Shown: in pieces, positions 20,222 through 31,087 of the stretch | Numbering within the stretch: the first letter of the stretch is position 1 | How the letters are laid out: each line of letters begins with the position of its first letter | Assembly: GCA_013339765.2 (NCBI GenBank) | Contig: CM023457.1 | Location: 55,143,745-55,207,744, forward strand | Length of the DNA stretch: 64,000 nucleotides | From: Haemaphysalis longicornis | Taxonomy: Eukaryota > Arthropoda > Arachnida > Ixodida > Ixodidae | Reading direction: 5' to 3' | Position numbers and translations under genes: made by a program | The notes under the pieces: model-generated | What the model was told of the DNA's origin: nothing | Seen by the model: the letters and a program-made list of their open reading frames with translations, nothing else | Database searches by the model: none

Positions 20222-21800
20222 TGTTGGGTGATGTCTTGAATTGTGAGCAGGGAAACGAGACTCGGCGTTTTCTCGGAGGACTGGGAGGAAAGTTCGCAGG
20301 CTTGTGTATCGGAAAAGTTGTTGTCCGTTAGTGAGGAGTGTCCCGTGGTCCACACTGTCAATCTTGCGCCTGAGGACGTGCCGAGTGAGCAGCTTCCACA
20401 TTGGTAGAGGCCACGTTACCTGCTAAAAAACTACGACATTCTGCTTGACAGGCCGAAATTACAATCGTTGCGGGAGTTTGAGTGACTGCGGGGGCCACAG
20501 AAAGTTCTTCCGCGGCCCAGATAGATGTGGTTTTCATTGAGGCGCAGGTGACGATCTTGTCTTTGATGGTTACCATGGCTAAGTGATGGGATGTATTTGA
20601 GTAGTGCTAGCATCTGTGTATAAAACATTAAGACTGTTTCCGTAGATTTGTTCTTGGACTCGGCTACGAGTGTGGCGACGACCTGAGTGCAAAGAGGGAG
20701 GCATGTTTTTTTGGGAAGAGCGTGAATACGAATGGATCGACGCCAATTAAGGGGAAGAGGTTTTCTGCCCGGGTCTCAGGGGTTGACATTTTGCGGTCCT
20801 GTAAAAGTGCCAATCTTGTTGGTGTTTGAGTTAGGTGGATACGCTGACTGGAAAGATGTCCTTCGATGAGTTCTGAGACCGAGTTGTGAATACCTATTTG
20901 GAGCAATGTAGTCGTCGCGGTGGACGTAGGGAGATTCAAAGCTTTTTTATAGCTTTGTGGATGAGGTGTTCAATGGCTTCCGTGTCACGGTTGGGGAGAG
21001 TAAGGTAGGCGGCGATTTAGATGGTCTGTGATATAAGGAAGGCGCGGAGAAGGCGGAGATGGTCTTCCTCCTTCATACCGCGATGTCGATTGGAGATGCG
21101 GTGAAGCATGTGGGTGACTTCAGTAAATACTGCGGTGAGCTTGGACATGGTCTGATGTTTCCGTGTATTAGCCTGGATAGTAACACCAAGTATTTTTAGT
21201 GAAGGGCTTGGACATATCAAGTGACCATGGAGGGTAATTTTAACTGATTCATCATAGGATGCAAGGGGGACTTTTTCGTACCATGATGAGATGACGTTTT
21301 TGAGGGGAACAGCGAAGGCCAATTGATGAGGCATATTGTTTCACAGTGTCAGTGGCTATTTGAAGGGCATCTTGAATTTCACATAAGGGACCCGGGTCAG
21401 ACCCAATGGTAATGTCAGCCTGATACAATGCGTGACGAATACGGGGAATTGCTTTAAGCTTACGAGGGGGGTCTACGACACCAATATTGATGTTAAGATG
21501 AAAGAACAGAACCTTGAGGGGTGCCTCAATCTCCAAGGGTGATAAAATAAGATGTGACATCTTCTGCTTTTAGGATCGCCTGTCTGTGAGTGAGAAAATC
21601 GGCAATCGGCAACCCAAGCCGCAGCCTCTTTCGTTGATGCGGGAGAGAATGGCGGAATGAGAGAGGTTATCGAAGGCTCCCTTTAGGTCCAATGCAAGAA
21701 TGGCACGAGGTGAATTTCGGGAGCATGGTACGAGAATTTTTCATGTATGCGAAAGAGGATGTGATGTGCGCACAGCTGGTTTCTGAAACCATACAGAGTA
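20222..21800 (-). mobile_element. I-group LINE fragment: RT and RNase H, decayed
   Basis: Minus-strand pieces in order are an RT palm remnant (IRHALYQADITI, where the catalytic YADD is disturbed by an indel, about 21,430), QYASSIGLRCSPQK, then LKILGVTIQANTRKH and the RISNRHRGMKEEDHLRLLRAF thumb block (21,050-21,190). A linker follows (20,665-20,940), then an RNase H-like stretch with AAEELSVAPAVTQTPATIVIS and FLAGNVAS (20,360-20,576). The frame changes several times. 21,800 is only an approximate 5' limit. Closest known relatives by motif order are I/R1-group elements with an ORF2 RNase H. Confidence 0.75.
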
Positions 21801-22835
21801 TTTGGGATCAAATCCTTGGCTTATAGGTAGGGTTATTTGTAAATGTGGAAGTAACATCCATTCCACCAATTTATCCGCGTACCTCATAGAGCTTTCGCGC
21901 GGCATCCGGCTCTTTCCACTGCATCCCCACCTATGGACCAATGGTATATTGGCCAAAAGAAAGTTGAGATTGGGGTATCTTTGTGAAATACGCGGAGTAA
22001 TTGTAAAAATTTTGATGCAATAGCAAAAAGTTTTTGATTTTTCGAATTCAAAGCAAAAGCATAACATTTGAGTGTGGTCGAACTAATTATCGAAGAACGA
22101 AGGAAAGGTGATTTTGCAGCTTTCTGCCATAAAACATTTGGGTGCTACTAGAAAGGTAGAGTTGTATTTGAATTCTTTGCGTCACGGTAACACTTGACAA
22201 GGTGTAGAAGCATTCGGCAAAAGCTCTATATGTATCATATACAAAGCGTAGTTTTGGGTAAAGCAGGTGGCGCCGACGTTCTTGGGCACGCCCTTTTCCG
22301 CCATGGCTCCCGAAGTTTCAAAATGCGAAAGGATTTTTCATTCGATTTTCAAGTACCAAACCCGCCATTACTAACACTATGTGAGTGACTTTACTTGTGC
22401 GTGACTTTCGCAGCAAGTGCAAATTGTCTGACGTTATGAAACGAATCAAAATAAATCATCGCAGGGTCTTACATCGCTTTGGTAACACCGAAGTGGGTCC
22501 CCGCCGCTCCCCGGCACATTCACGATTGAGAATCACTGCCCTACATCATTCCAAAGTTCAGATTCGGATGGTGGGGCTCCCGGTACGACGCACTTGTCTT
22601 GACGCCCAATAACTCGGCTTAACCAAATAGGAGATCACAGGCGCTTTTGCAACCAAAAAATTTTGACAGACCGAATGCTACTGCTGTAAAGCGTTAGTTC
22701 TTTGCGGTTTGGAGTTGATCGTCAATACTTCAGGCGAACGGCTATTATTCATATCACGAGCGACTAGGGGGGCGTTGAACCGAAAGAAGGAAATAAGAAT
22801 GCCTCATTAAAAGCTAAAATATTTTCACTTATCAG
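21801..22835. other. No recognisable gene
   Basis: Short frames on both strands lack recognisable features, and no repeat match to the rest of the window was noticed. Confidence 0.45.
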
Positions 22836-24125
22836 CTTTGCAAAATTATGGAGACATTATTTCGACCGACTGATTTCTTGAACCAGCAGTATTTTACTCC
22901 ATTTCAGCACGGCTTCCTAAAGGTCTTTCAACAAACCCAGCGTTATCCTGCACACATTCTTCTTTGATCAGTCAGGTCAAATTGTGTCATTTTCTTGGAT
23001 TTCGAAGTTCAACCGGGTTTCACATTAGGCCTTCTCTTAAAAAAATGTCAAAATTCCCTACACTAATTAATTGGATTACCTCGTATCTAGAAATGCGCAA
23101 GCAATGTTGTTGACATAAGTTTGTCATATTTCAGAAAACGTCCCAGTAAAACCCAGGAGTAACCTCAAGGAAGCTCCTAGGTTCATTGTTATTTTTATTA
23201 TATATCAACGACATAAACTACATGTTGTTGACGAAGGCATTGGTATTCGTCTATTTACCGACGATTGACTTTTATATCCAGCTGTAAATTCTAGGAATGA
23301 CAAACTACTCTAAATCACAGCTTAAATACATAACTAACTGGTGCGACACATGGGATATGAAGCTAAATCACGATAAGACAGTAATGATGCGGATAACTAA
23401 TAAAAAAAGTCCTATTTTATACCAGTACCTAATTAGAGGCGTCCAAATATCCCAACCTAGCAGTTCTAAATGCCTCGGCGTCACATTAACTAGCAATCTT
23501 ACGTGGTCAACACACATAGATACCATTTGCGCTTCAGCCCGACGTAAACTCGGTCTTTTAAGGCGCAAAATTAAGAATTCACCGTCCAATGTCAAACTGC
23601 TTGCTTTCAGTACACTTGTAAGACCCCTTGTAGAATACGCAGCTATTGTTTGGGATCCTCACACTGAAAAGGACATCAATAAACTCGAGAGAATTCAGAG
23701 ACTTGCCGTACGTTTCTTTTACAACCGTTACCGTCGTAATAATTCCCCAACCAATTTAATAAAACCAAGCAGCATAATGGCATTGCAAGCTCAGCAGAAA
23801 CTAGCTTGACTTAAGTTTCTCTACCAACTCTGGAACCTCGAATTTCTACTTGATCCTTCATGGTACTTGCAGCCTCTTTCATCCCGGCCAACCAGAAACT
23901 ATCACCCTCTAAAATTCACTCCAATTTCACTGCACAAACAACTACAAACACTCTTTCTTCCCTCGTCCATAAGTGAATGGAATCGGTGGCCTCCCGAAAT
24001 GTTTATGGATGCACGTTCCTTCATTGAACAGTTACCAGATTAGTTCTTTCACTAGATTTGTATAATGATCCCTCACCCCCCCCCCCCCACACCACACTTT
24101 TCACACTTTTTCTTTTTTTTCTTTT
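22836..24125 (+). mobile_element. CR1/Jockey-group LINE 3' half, decayed
   Basis: RT remnants precede the long frame: YFTPFQHGF-like sequence, FxDFxxxF-like sequence, LLxxLxYIxDI and GIRLFTDD (catalytic ADD changed to TDD, followed by TGA) at 23,190-23,275. The 23,297-23,809 frame is the RT thumb/connection: WCDTWDMKLNHDKT, KCLGVTLTSNLTW, RPLVEYAAIVWDPHT, LERIQRLAVRFFYNRYRR. A single TGA at 23,807 interrupts it. The same frame then runs clean to TAG at 24,041-24,043, giving the ORF2 C-terminus. A C13/T-rich tail follows. It could be the same family as the 5' half at 43.5-46.1 kb; the two hardly overlap. Confidence 0.85.
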
Positions 24126-24848
24126 TGCAGAACGTGTTTAATAACACATGCATCTCTTGGTGTTTTCCCCTTGCCTTTGCATTTTTGTGCAATGCATGAG
24201 AGATGCCGAGAGTCTGCATCAAACATTTATCATCCCTCCTAAAAACCTGAGACCACGCAAGCTAAAACTGCGTCCAACCCTTGCTGAAAGTGCGTCCAAT
24301 CGAAATTGCGTCCAATCGGTGGCAGGGAGGGGACGGCAGAATCAAACCGGCATGACAGGGCGAGAGCATCACCTCTCCCCCACGCAAGCTACGCGTCCTC
24401 GCAATGTTGTCATGACAGTTATAACGCCTTTAAGACCAACGTGGCGGCGGCGTTGCTATGGCAACAACAACGCAAAAATGTTTTCCCAGTTTCTCCAGGG
24501 GGGCATATGGCGCTAGTACTGGAATTTGCCCGTACGCTGGGTCAAAGGCTATCAGGCCCCCTAATGACTCGGTGGTGCCGCTGCCCATCAAGTTGGGGCA
24601 CGTCTGCCGCGGGCGGTTCGACCGAGGCGTGAATCCACCTCGCCGCCTACCCGTCGCCAGGCGCAGCGAATTTGTGCCGGGCGCTCTGGCACAATGCCGC
24701 TCTCATTGATAACAACCGTGGCTAAACCAGTTTGATGGGGTTAACACCAAAATCCGGCTAAAACACTAGCAATACCCGCGACCCCACAGTTTCCGCATCA
24801 CCGGGCTCCAAGTGCAGATAATACATGCGGATACATTACTCTGTCGCA
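24126..24848. other. No recognisable gene
   Basis: This includes two near-identical phrases GTGCGTCCAATCGA / TTGCGTCCAATCGG at 24,290-24,318 (short direct repeat). Frames up to 122 codons have no family features. Confidence 0.45.
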
Positions 24849-24851
24849 TTA

Positions 24852-25420
24852 AGCCCGTACTACATAGAGCGATTTCGCCTGCGAATTCGCTGATGCGGCG
24901 CCGCTCGTGCGGCAAAACCACATTTTTTCGTTGCTGGGGCAAGGTGCCAAACATTTGAAGGCGGTCGAGCAAACCGCTCGCTCGTGCGGCGTGCGCGGCG
25001 TAGAGGGGCCGGGCACTGCGGCCAATAGGAGCACAGCTTGGAACCACTTGCACGCTTGGAAACCAGATGGCGTTGCTTGTATGAGTGCGACGTTTGTCTT
25101 CTCTGCTGTGTGTGCGTATATTGATGAAGAATTGGCGATTCTTATATAAAACCGCAAATAAACTTATATTTACCGCAAACCAGGCAGAAACAACTTGCCA
25201 AGAAAGTAAAATAAAAACCACCCTTGTTAAAATCACAACAACCTTTGCTGGTGGCAAACTTCATTCAGTCTGCAAACAAGGCGCATCTGAAATGCGAAAA
25301 TCGCGGCGTTCGCAGAGGCCTCCATGTAGACGACAATTCCAGGCATTGCGAACTTCGCAAGTGCGAATGGTTCGTTTCAGCGGATTCGCAGTGCGAAATT
25401 CGCTCCATGTAGAACGGGCC
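24852..25420. mobile_element. Harbinger-type MITE with TTA target duplication
   Basis: It is 569 bp. The left end AGCCCGTACTACATAGAGCG and the inverted right end (A/G)GGCCCGTTCTACATGGAGCG match over about 40 bp. TTA flanks both sides (24,849-24,851 and 25,421-25,423), the 3-bp duplication characteristic of PIF/Harbinger. Subterminal TTCGC/GCGAA words recur. No transposase frame is present. Confidence 0.85.
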
Positions 25421-25488
25421 TTACTCGAGCAACTGTAAGGATTCCACATTCCCCTACGTCACCAGTCTTGAGTGCCCTAGCCGATTTT

Positions 25489-25715
25489 TAAAGCGAAGTT
25501 TTCTATGCCTCACTGATGGCGTTCGATTTCGCGGCAAAACGCACTGCAAGAAAACCGACTTTACACGCTAGGCTTCACACAAACGATGATGTGATGGATA
25601 CGGAGAGCACATCAAGCAGCCTTAAGGAAGATTTTTTTTTTGTGGTCGGAATAGAACCTGGCTCCCTCGAGTGTATGAAGCCAACGTCTATCTGATTGCG
25701 TTATTATTACATGGT
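25489..25715 (-). mobile_element. tRNA-like retroposon copy, diverged
   Basis: It matches 35,145-35,370 in order: TAAAGCGAAG.., TTTCGCG.CAAAA.., TGCA.GAA..CC, GTGGTCG.., ATAGAACCTGG (B-box-like), GTCTATCTGATTGCGT (A-box-like on minus). Both promoter boxes are degenerate. Confidence 0.6.
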
Positions 25716-25779
25716 CGAAGCAAGCTCCGCGTTTTAGTTCATTTTCCTGTTTAGAATTGTATTGTATTGTAAAGATTGT

Positions 25780-25975
25780 ATTTTAGGGACAAAGCCCCTT
25801 GGGCGCTGGGGCTGTTGGCGCCTCCTGTCACCGTCGTAATCATCGTCTCATGTAGTCAGGGTGCTAAAACACCGGGAAACTCGTTTACGCCTCGCGATAG
25901 AACGAAACGCGTAATAAAAAAAAAACCGGGACACCGTTTACGCCTCGCGCTAGAGAGCTTCGTGCTTCAAAGACA
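25780..25975 (+). repeat. Dispersed repeat, partial copy
   Basis: It has GGGGCTGTTGGCGCCTCCTG.., CTCATGTAGTCAGGG, then two GCTAAAACACCGGG...CGCCTCGCG units. Same family as 18,060-18,540. Confidence 0.7.
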
Positions 25976-26005
25976 AGAGACTGTTACAGCAAACCTGTAT
26001 GGCCA

Positions 26006-26023
26006 CCCCCCCCCCCCCCCCCC
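26006..26023 (+). repeat. Poly-C tract (C18)
   Basis: Eighteen consecutive Cs, one of several long G/C homopolymers in the window. Confidence 0.95.
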
Positions 26024-27735
26024 ACGGTTTCCATCTCCGTTTGGAAAAAACGCCAAGGTGCCGAAAAACACTTATACATTGCAAGCTTCGCACCTCAGCA
26101 GCTTTCACTTAAGTGGAGATGAACCGGGAATTTTTAACAGCGGGGCTCTTTAGCAAATTGTAATGTTTTGTATCGGCTGTTACAAATACCAAGAAATTGC
26201 CAAGAACGCGCACGTGAGTGCACGTATCCTGCGCACGTTCGTCAAGCCAAGCATACCCACTTAGGGAGATTGGCCAAGATTGGCAAAAAAAACTCAGCGT
26301 TGGCGGTAATCGTGGCAAACACTTGCTGCGAACGGAGAAAGACAGGTACTCGCGCAACAGGCCCTTCCAAGGTGATGTCCAACGATTATCACTTGGAAAA
26401 AATGAAAGAACCTCACACTTATAGCAACAATGATGGTGCAAAGCTCGCTGCGGCAGCGAGGAAGAAGCAATCTGCTGCAATCGCAGATTTAAACCTTCGT
26501 TATAATCGTCGTGAAGGGTGCGTTACAGCTTCGCTTAACCGTTCAATCAAAATGTTACGCGTTAGTGTGAGCGCTTTTGCTTGCATCTCGACGAAGTGAC
26601 CAATCCGAGCGAAAAATTTACTTGGATCCCGCCGAGGGCCAGTACGTTCAACTCTTGCGGACGGCAGCTGTTTACTAGCCAATAAACATCCAATAGGAAC
26701 ACTATTTTTAAGCATTCCTGCGGACTAACAAAATGGAGGAAAAATGAAACAACTGCTAGTGCAACATGGTTTTGTCCGTTTAGTCACAACTGGAATACAG
26801 TGCATCAGCGTGTCCAGCTCTTCAACAGTCGTACACGTCTGTCGGTGAAATATAAGCACCTAAGACACACCAAAAATACCACAGAGGGGAGAAAGAAAAC
26901 TATACAGGAGAGACAGTATTTGCGGTTTAAAATTTTCTCGAATATTACGCCTAATTCTGCTTCCTACGGAATTTTTTTAGAATATTCACCCAATCAACCC
27001 ATGTTAACATTTCAGAAGCCTCAATTGGCGTCCATACACGTCACGGAAAAGAAAGTTTGGCGAAACATTTCGTTGAGATCTTATAGGAGCCTCGGGTACT
27101 GGTGAATAGGGCGTTTGTTTTACGACACAGCCGTCTCCGAATACCGGTTAAGGAACGAACGATGATGATGACTGTACCAGAAAGTAGAGGAAGCGTTCCT
27201 CGATGTGTTTTGATGATGGGGATATGTGGAGGGAAATAAATGAATTTTTCTACGCTTGGGAACTTCCGCGCCTCACAATATTATTAAAGGGAGCTTTACG
27301 GCGCAAACAGGTTGTGTAGCGGCTGGTTTGTTACGACGCGCAACATGGGTTTAAAACAACTAACGCGTGTTCTCAGTGCTTCAAAAAAATGAAAGAGCTG
27401 GGAAGCAAGGAAGAATGTGTCAGGCGATTAATTACACTGTCCGTTAAAGGACAAAGAAAAGAGAGGGACGAAGAATGCTGTTTTGGAGTGCATGTTTTCT
27501 AGCTTACTGAAATCCACCATTTCCTATAGTTGAACTGCAAGAAATTACTAAATAAATTGGTGGAAATAATTTTCAATTGGCAGTAAACTTTAAAATGAAC
27601 TCTCAAAGGTTATGCTATGTAGGGGAAACATGAAACTAACGTACGCAACAGAAACAGCTCCGTCGGTTATGCGTGATCAGAAGCCGAACAAAGGAATAGA
27701 AAGGACTACATTTTATTATTGTTGTGCTGGGGTAA
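26024..27735. other. Unassigned; frame at 26,168-26,599 of unknown status
   Basis: The 143-codon + frame (26,168-26,599) has a charged segment, KLAAAARKKQSAAIADLNLRYNRR, that looks protein-like. It lacks a recognisable domain, splice borders or homologous copy here. The rest of the interval shows nothing I can name. Confidence 0.3.
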
Positions 27736-28235
27736 AGTTTTAAGGGAACGCACCTTAGCGGTTCGGGCTGTCGGCGTCTCCTGTCGTGATCTCATGTAGT
27801 CACGGTTAATCAAGTTGTCAAATGATGTAAAAAAAAAACCATCTATAATGAATAAATCGTTTCAAAATGAGCTACAATTATTAAAACTGATTCAAAATAC
27901 AGGAATATGCAGGATTTTCTCTCCATCAACAACAGAAATGTGTTAAGTTTTGTCTTAAATTCGTTTCAAAACGCCAGGTCTTTCTCCTGTAATGGTCATA
28001 GTTTTTTAGCATTCTGCGGTCGTGGACAAAGAAGACAACTTACAACCAGTCTGTCTCTCATTTAATGGTTTATATGCGGTGCAAAGAGGGGCGCTACCGC
28101 TTCATCATAGCGCATGATAGCTTCTCCCACCGGAGCTTCTCCGGCGCGCAATCAGCGTGCCGTTTGGCAAGCTGAGAGATTTACGATCTTTCGAATACAC
28201 TTATACACTTCATGCATTCGCCCTTCCCATGCATT
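27736..28235 (+). repeat. Dispersed repeat copy with unrelated central sequence
   Basis: The left block GGAACGCACCTTAGCGGTTCGG.. with CTCATGTAGTCACGG, and the right block AGATTTACGATCTTTCGAATACACTTATACACTTC..GCCCTTCCCA, match 18,060-18,540. The centre differs. Confidence 0.65.
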
Positions 28236-29048
28236 CGACCTAGTTAGTGGGCATGAGCCAGCTTCTTGAATAATTCTTATAATTTTACGTACAGTTACAT
28301 ATATGTGCTCGAGCTGCTCACTGTGACGGTTGCCAGAATTCCTTTTGGCAACATACTTAACTTCGGTATATTTAATGAACTCCACCTCCGAAACGTTTAC
28401 AAGCCCTATAAGGGAAATTGTTTCAGTACAAGGTGTTTTAAATGATGCCCTTTCATTTGCGATAGAGAGAATATGCTCCACAAAAATCGGTTGTCTGTCT
28501 CTTTAAAAACTATACTGTCCATAGCCTTTCTAGAAGGAATTGCAGCAAACTAGTATGCACACAGCCGACGCACGCTTTTGTGTGTCTACAAAATATTGGC
28601 AACGTGCCTTAAAAACACTTTTGTGTACCATAGACAATAAGGGGTTGACAAAGATATTCACTGACACAAATTTAAGAAGTTGCAGCTGCCTACTGTGTTG
28701 ATTGTTAATTGAAATTGTGGCCGCTCACTCTCGTAATTTGCAATAACAATCCCCTGCTGCGAAATGATGTATCGGTAATGATGTGATAGAAACGATTGAA
28801 TTCATCCGAGTCATTGCGAGAGAAGGAGGTCCCTCTGCATCTTTAATGACGATATCTCTTTGCAAGCAACATACAATACAAGTAAGCAGAGAACTGGCGG
28901 AAGGATGGATATACAGGCAGTCGTAGGGGCCAGCCCTATGCTCACGCCTGTGTGGCAGTTCTCGAATCTGACCCATCAACAAACGCCAGAACGAATATAT
29001 GGATTGTTCGCAGTCCTGTTCCTTTGGAGAATTGTGGCTGATTGCGCA
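28236..29048. other. No recognisable gene
   Basis: Only short frames; contains the 3' flank of the TRAF-like pseudogene. Confidence 0.45.
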
Positions 29049-31087
29049 TCACTCAAAAGACACTTTCACAGTTACTGAGTCGTGGAAGACGAAGCCGCTC
29101 TTCAGGATGTTCTTCCAACTGATCTTGTCCGAGTATATTCCTTTCTGGTCCTCATCAGGCTTCTTCAGGCACTTGGCGTCGGTCTTCGAGGTTATCTTAA
29201 AAGGCAGGGCCATTTTCTTGTCGGCGTCATTAGGGGTGGACGAGACTCATTCGGACTTGCTTCTTGAAAGGCCATTCCACAAAATCGTCCTTCTCCCCAG
29301 CGGGAGAGCACGAAGAAAACGAAGACGTTGGGTAGCTTGCCACACTTTGTTTCAAACTTCAATGCCAGCTTGAATGTGTAGCCATCTAGCATGCAGGGAT
29401 TCTCCAGCCACACCACTGGGTGAGTGGTATCTATGCCTTCAAACTGTGCACAGGATCGACCCGGCTGTGGGGACCGCAAGACAAAATACAATATAAAATA
29501 ATTATTAAGGTCACAGTATCAAGAAATAGGCAAGTTTATCGATGCGATACAAAAGTGCAAAAAATTACCTGTTAGACTGTATGGGAACAATTTTGAACAG
29601 TGTTCTATGACGTGTTTCTACGATTATTAAAGACAACGATAAAGAGGCAAAGATGAAATGATTAGTAAAAGGGCATAACGAATTGAATGGCAGCTAGGCA
29701 TATAAAAACCATTTTGGAATGGGGTAACTCATAACAAATTTTACCTGTAACCTTGTTCTCCATGAGTTCTTTCCTAAATTTTTTCCCCACATAAAGCTGG
29801 TCGTTTTTCGTTAATGTGGCTTTTTGGTAATGCAGTGGATTGCGGCGATTGGTTTCTGCTTATAGTAAGGAGGTAAGCATTTCTTTCCGAAGAGAGAATA
29901 TAGGCAAGTACTCACTCGGTCCAATGTCGTCCTCACAGGTCTGAGCAGACAGGGTACCCTTCGGCTTCCACGCTTCCCCCTGCCGGGTCGAGAATGCGGA
30001 TGAAACTGGAACAGTGAGATGACCTTGCCCTTCAGTTCTCCCATTTTCATGCTTGAATTTGAACCAGCGTTTATGGCGTCGTTTATGCCATCTCTGATGT
30101 CTCTGAGCGACGAGCAAGCCGGACTGCCTCCATGGCGTCGAAGGTCACCGTATTTCCATCCGCTACGTTTTTCTAAACTGTAATAAAGCAAAGGATCAAT
30201 TGAATCAACAAGATGCAGATGTGGGCAAATTGAAATGAAGGGCTGTGATTGTTCCAGTCAGGAAAGCACACTCGAATGGTCCGCGAGAAATGCAGCAAGC
30301 TGATTCCTACTTAAGATGGCCATGTTATTTTTCGCATTCATTTTTTAAAACTTATATAACATTGAATACTGACAACGGAAGGTAAAATATGTAAAAGTAG
30401 ACTTACGTTCCGTAGATAGGTGCTAAAAGCAATTTATAACGCCTTGCCTAATGCATGATTTTGTGAAAACATCAGTTCTTTTTACGTAGTCAGACTTCTA
30501 GCGCAAATAGCGTGTCGTTTCTCAAAGTTATACGGTTTCTTGGCGCAAGACTCCTGCATTAGACGTATTACAACACAGCATGTGGAGGCATCGTGGCCGT
30601 GGGTAATCTTACCTCAAATACTTTTCACCTTCGCATTAAGTGTAATGGTCGAACACTCCTGGCGGGTCACTTGCGCCTTGCACTTCGAGCACTGCACAAT
30701 ACCATGCCTGCTTGAACGAAGAAGGTGCCTCTCGAGCTCTCCCAGGTTTCCCGCTGAAATCGGCAGCCCGTGTCATCGCCCGTGTGGTGAGGCAGTGCAC
30801 CACGCGCTCGTCAATGTCACGCCGGAGAAAGGCAATGTCCTGGACGTCTTCGCCCTGAAAGCAGTAGCCGTCCACCGGACACTGCGGCCCTTCTCTTCGG
30901 CCCTGTCCTCGCAAGTCTCGCAAAGGACGTGCGTGCAAGGCCAGCCTTCGCCACCGCTGCTACGACAACCGCACACCTGGCATATTCGGATCTTGGGCAG
31001 GGCTCTGCGAACCGGACCCTGCGCCACTCCAGGAACTGGCCGAAGCCGGTAAGCGTGTTACACGGAGTCCGTCGCCGCCGGTGCCAT
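29049..31087 (-). pseudogene. TRAF-like (RING / zinc-finger / MATH) gene, decayed non-processed copy
   Basis: Exon 1 (31,087-30,613) opens with ATG and MAPAATDSV. It then needs frame changes to read GFGQFLEWRRVRFAEP, the RING motifs KIRICQVCG and PCTHVLCETC, then QCPVDGYCF, RDIDERVVHC, DFSGK, and a Cys-rich TRAF-type finger piece (GIVQCSKCKAQVTRQ). It ends in a perfect donor (TTTGAG|GTAAGA). An acceptor TTTGCTTTATTACAG precedes a second exon, 30,177-29,916, ending at GTGAGT. The third exon (29,464-29,049, acceptor CGGTCCCCACAG) is the MATH/TRAF-C domain: GYTFKLALKFETK, FVFFVL, VEWPFKKQVRMSLVHP, GFVFHDSVTVKVSFE and TGA. At least seven single-base indels occur. Introns are retained, so it arose by DNA duplication, not retroposition. 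Intact relatives would be E3-ligase/adaptor-like proteins of immune or cell-death signalling. I associate large families of this type with ticks. Confidence 0.75.
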
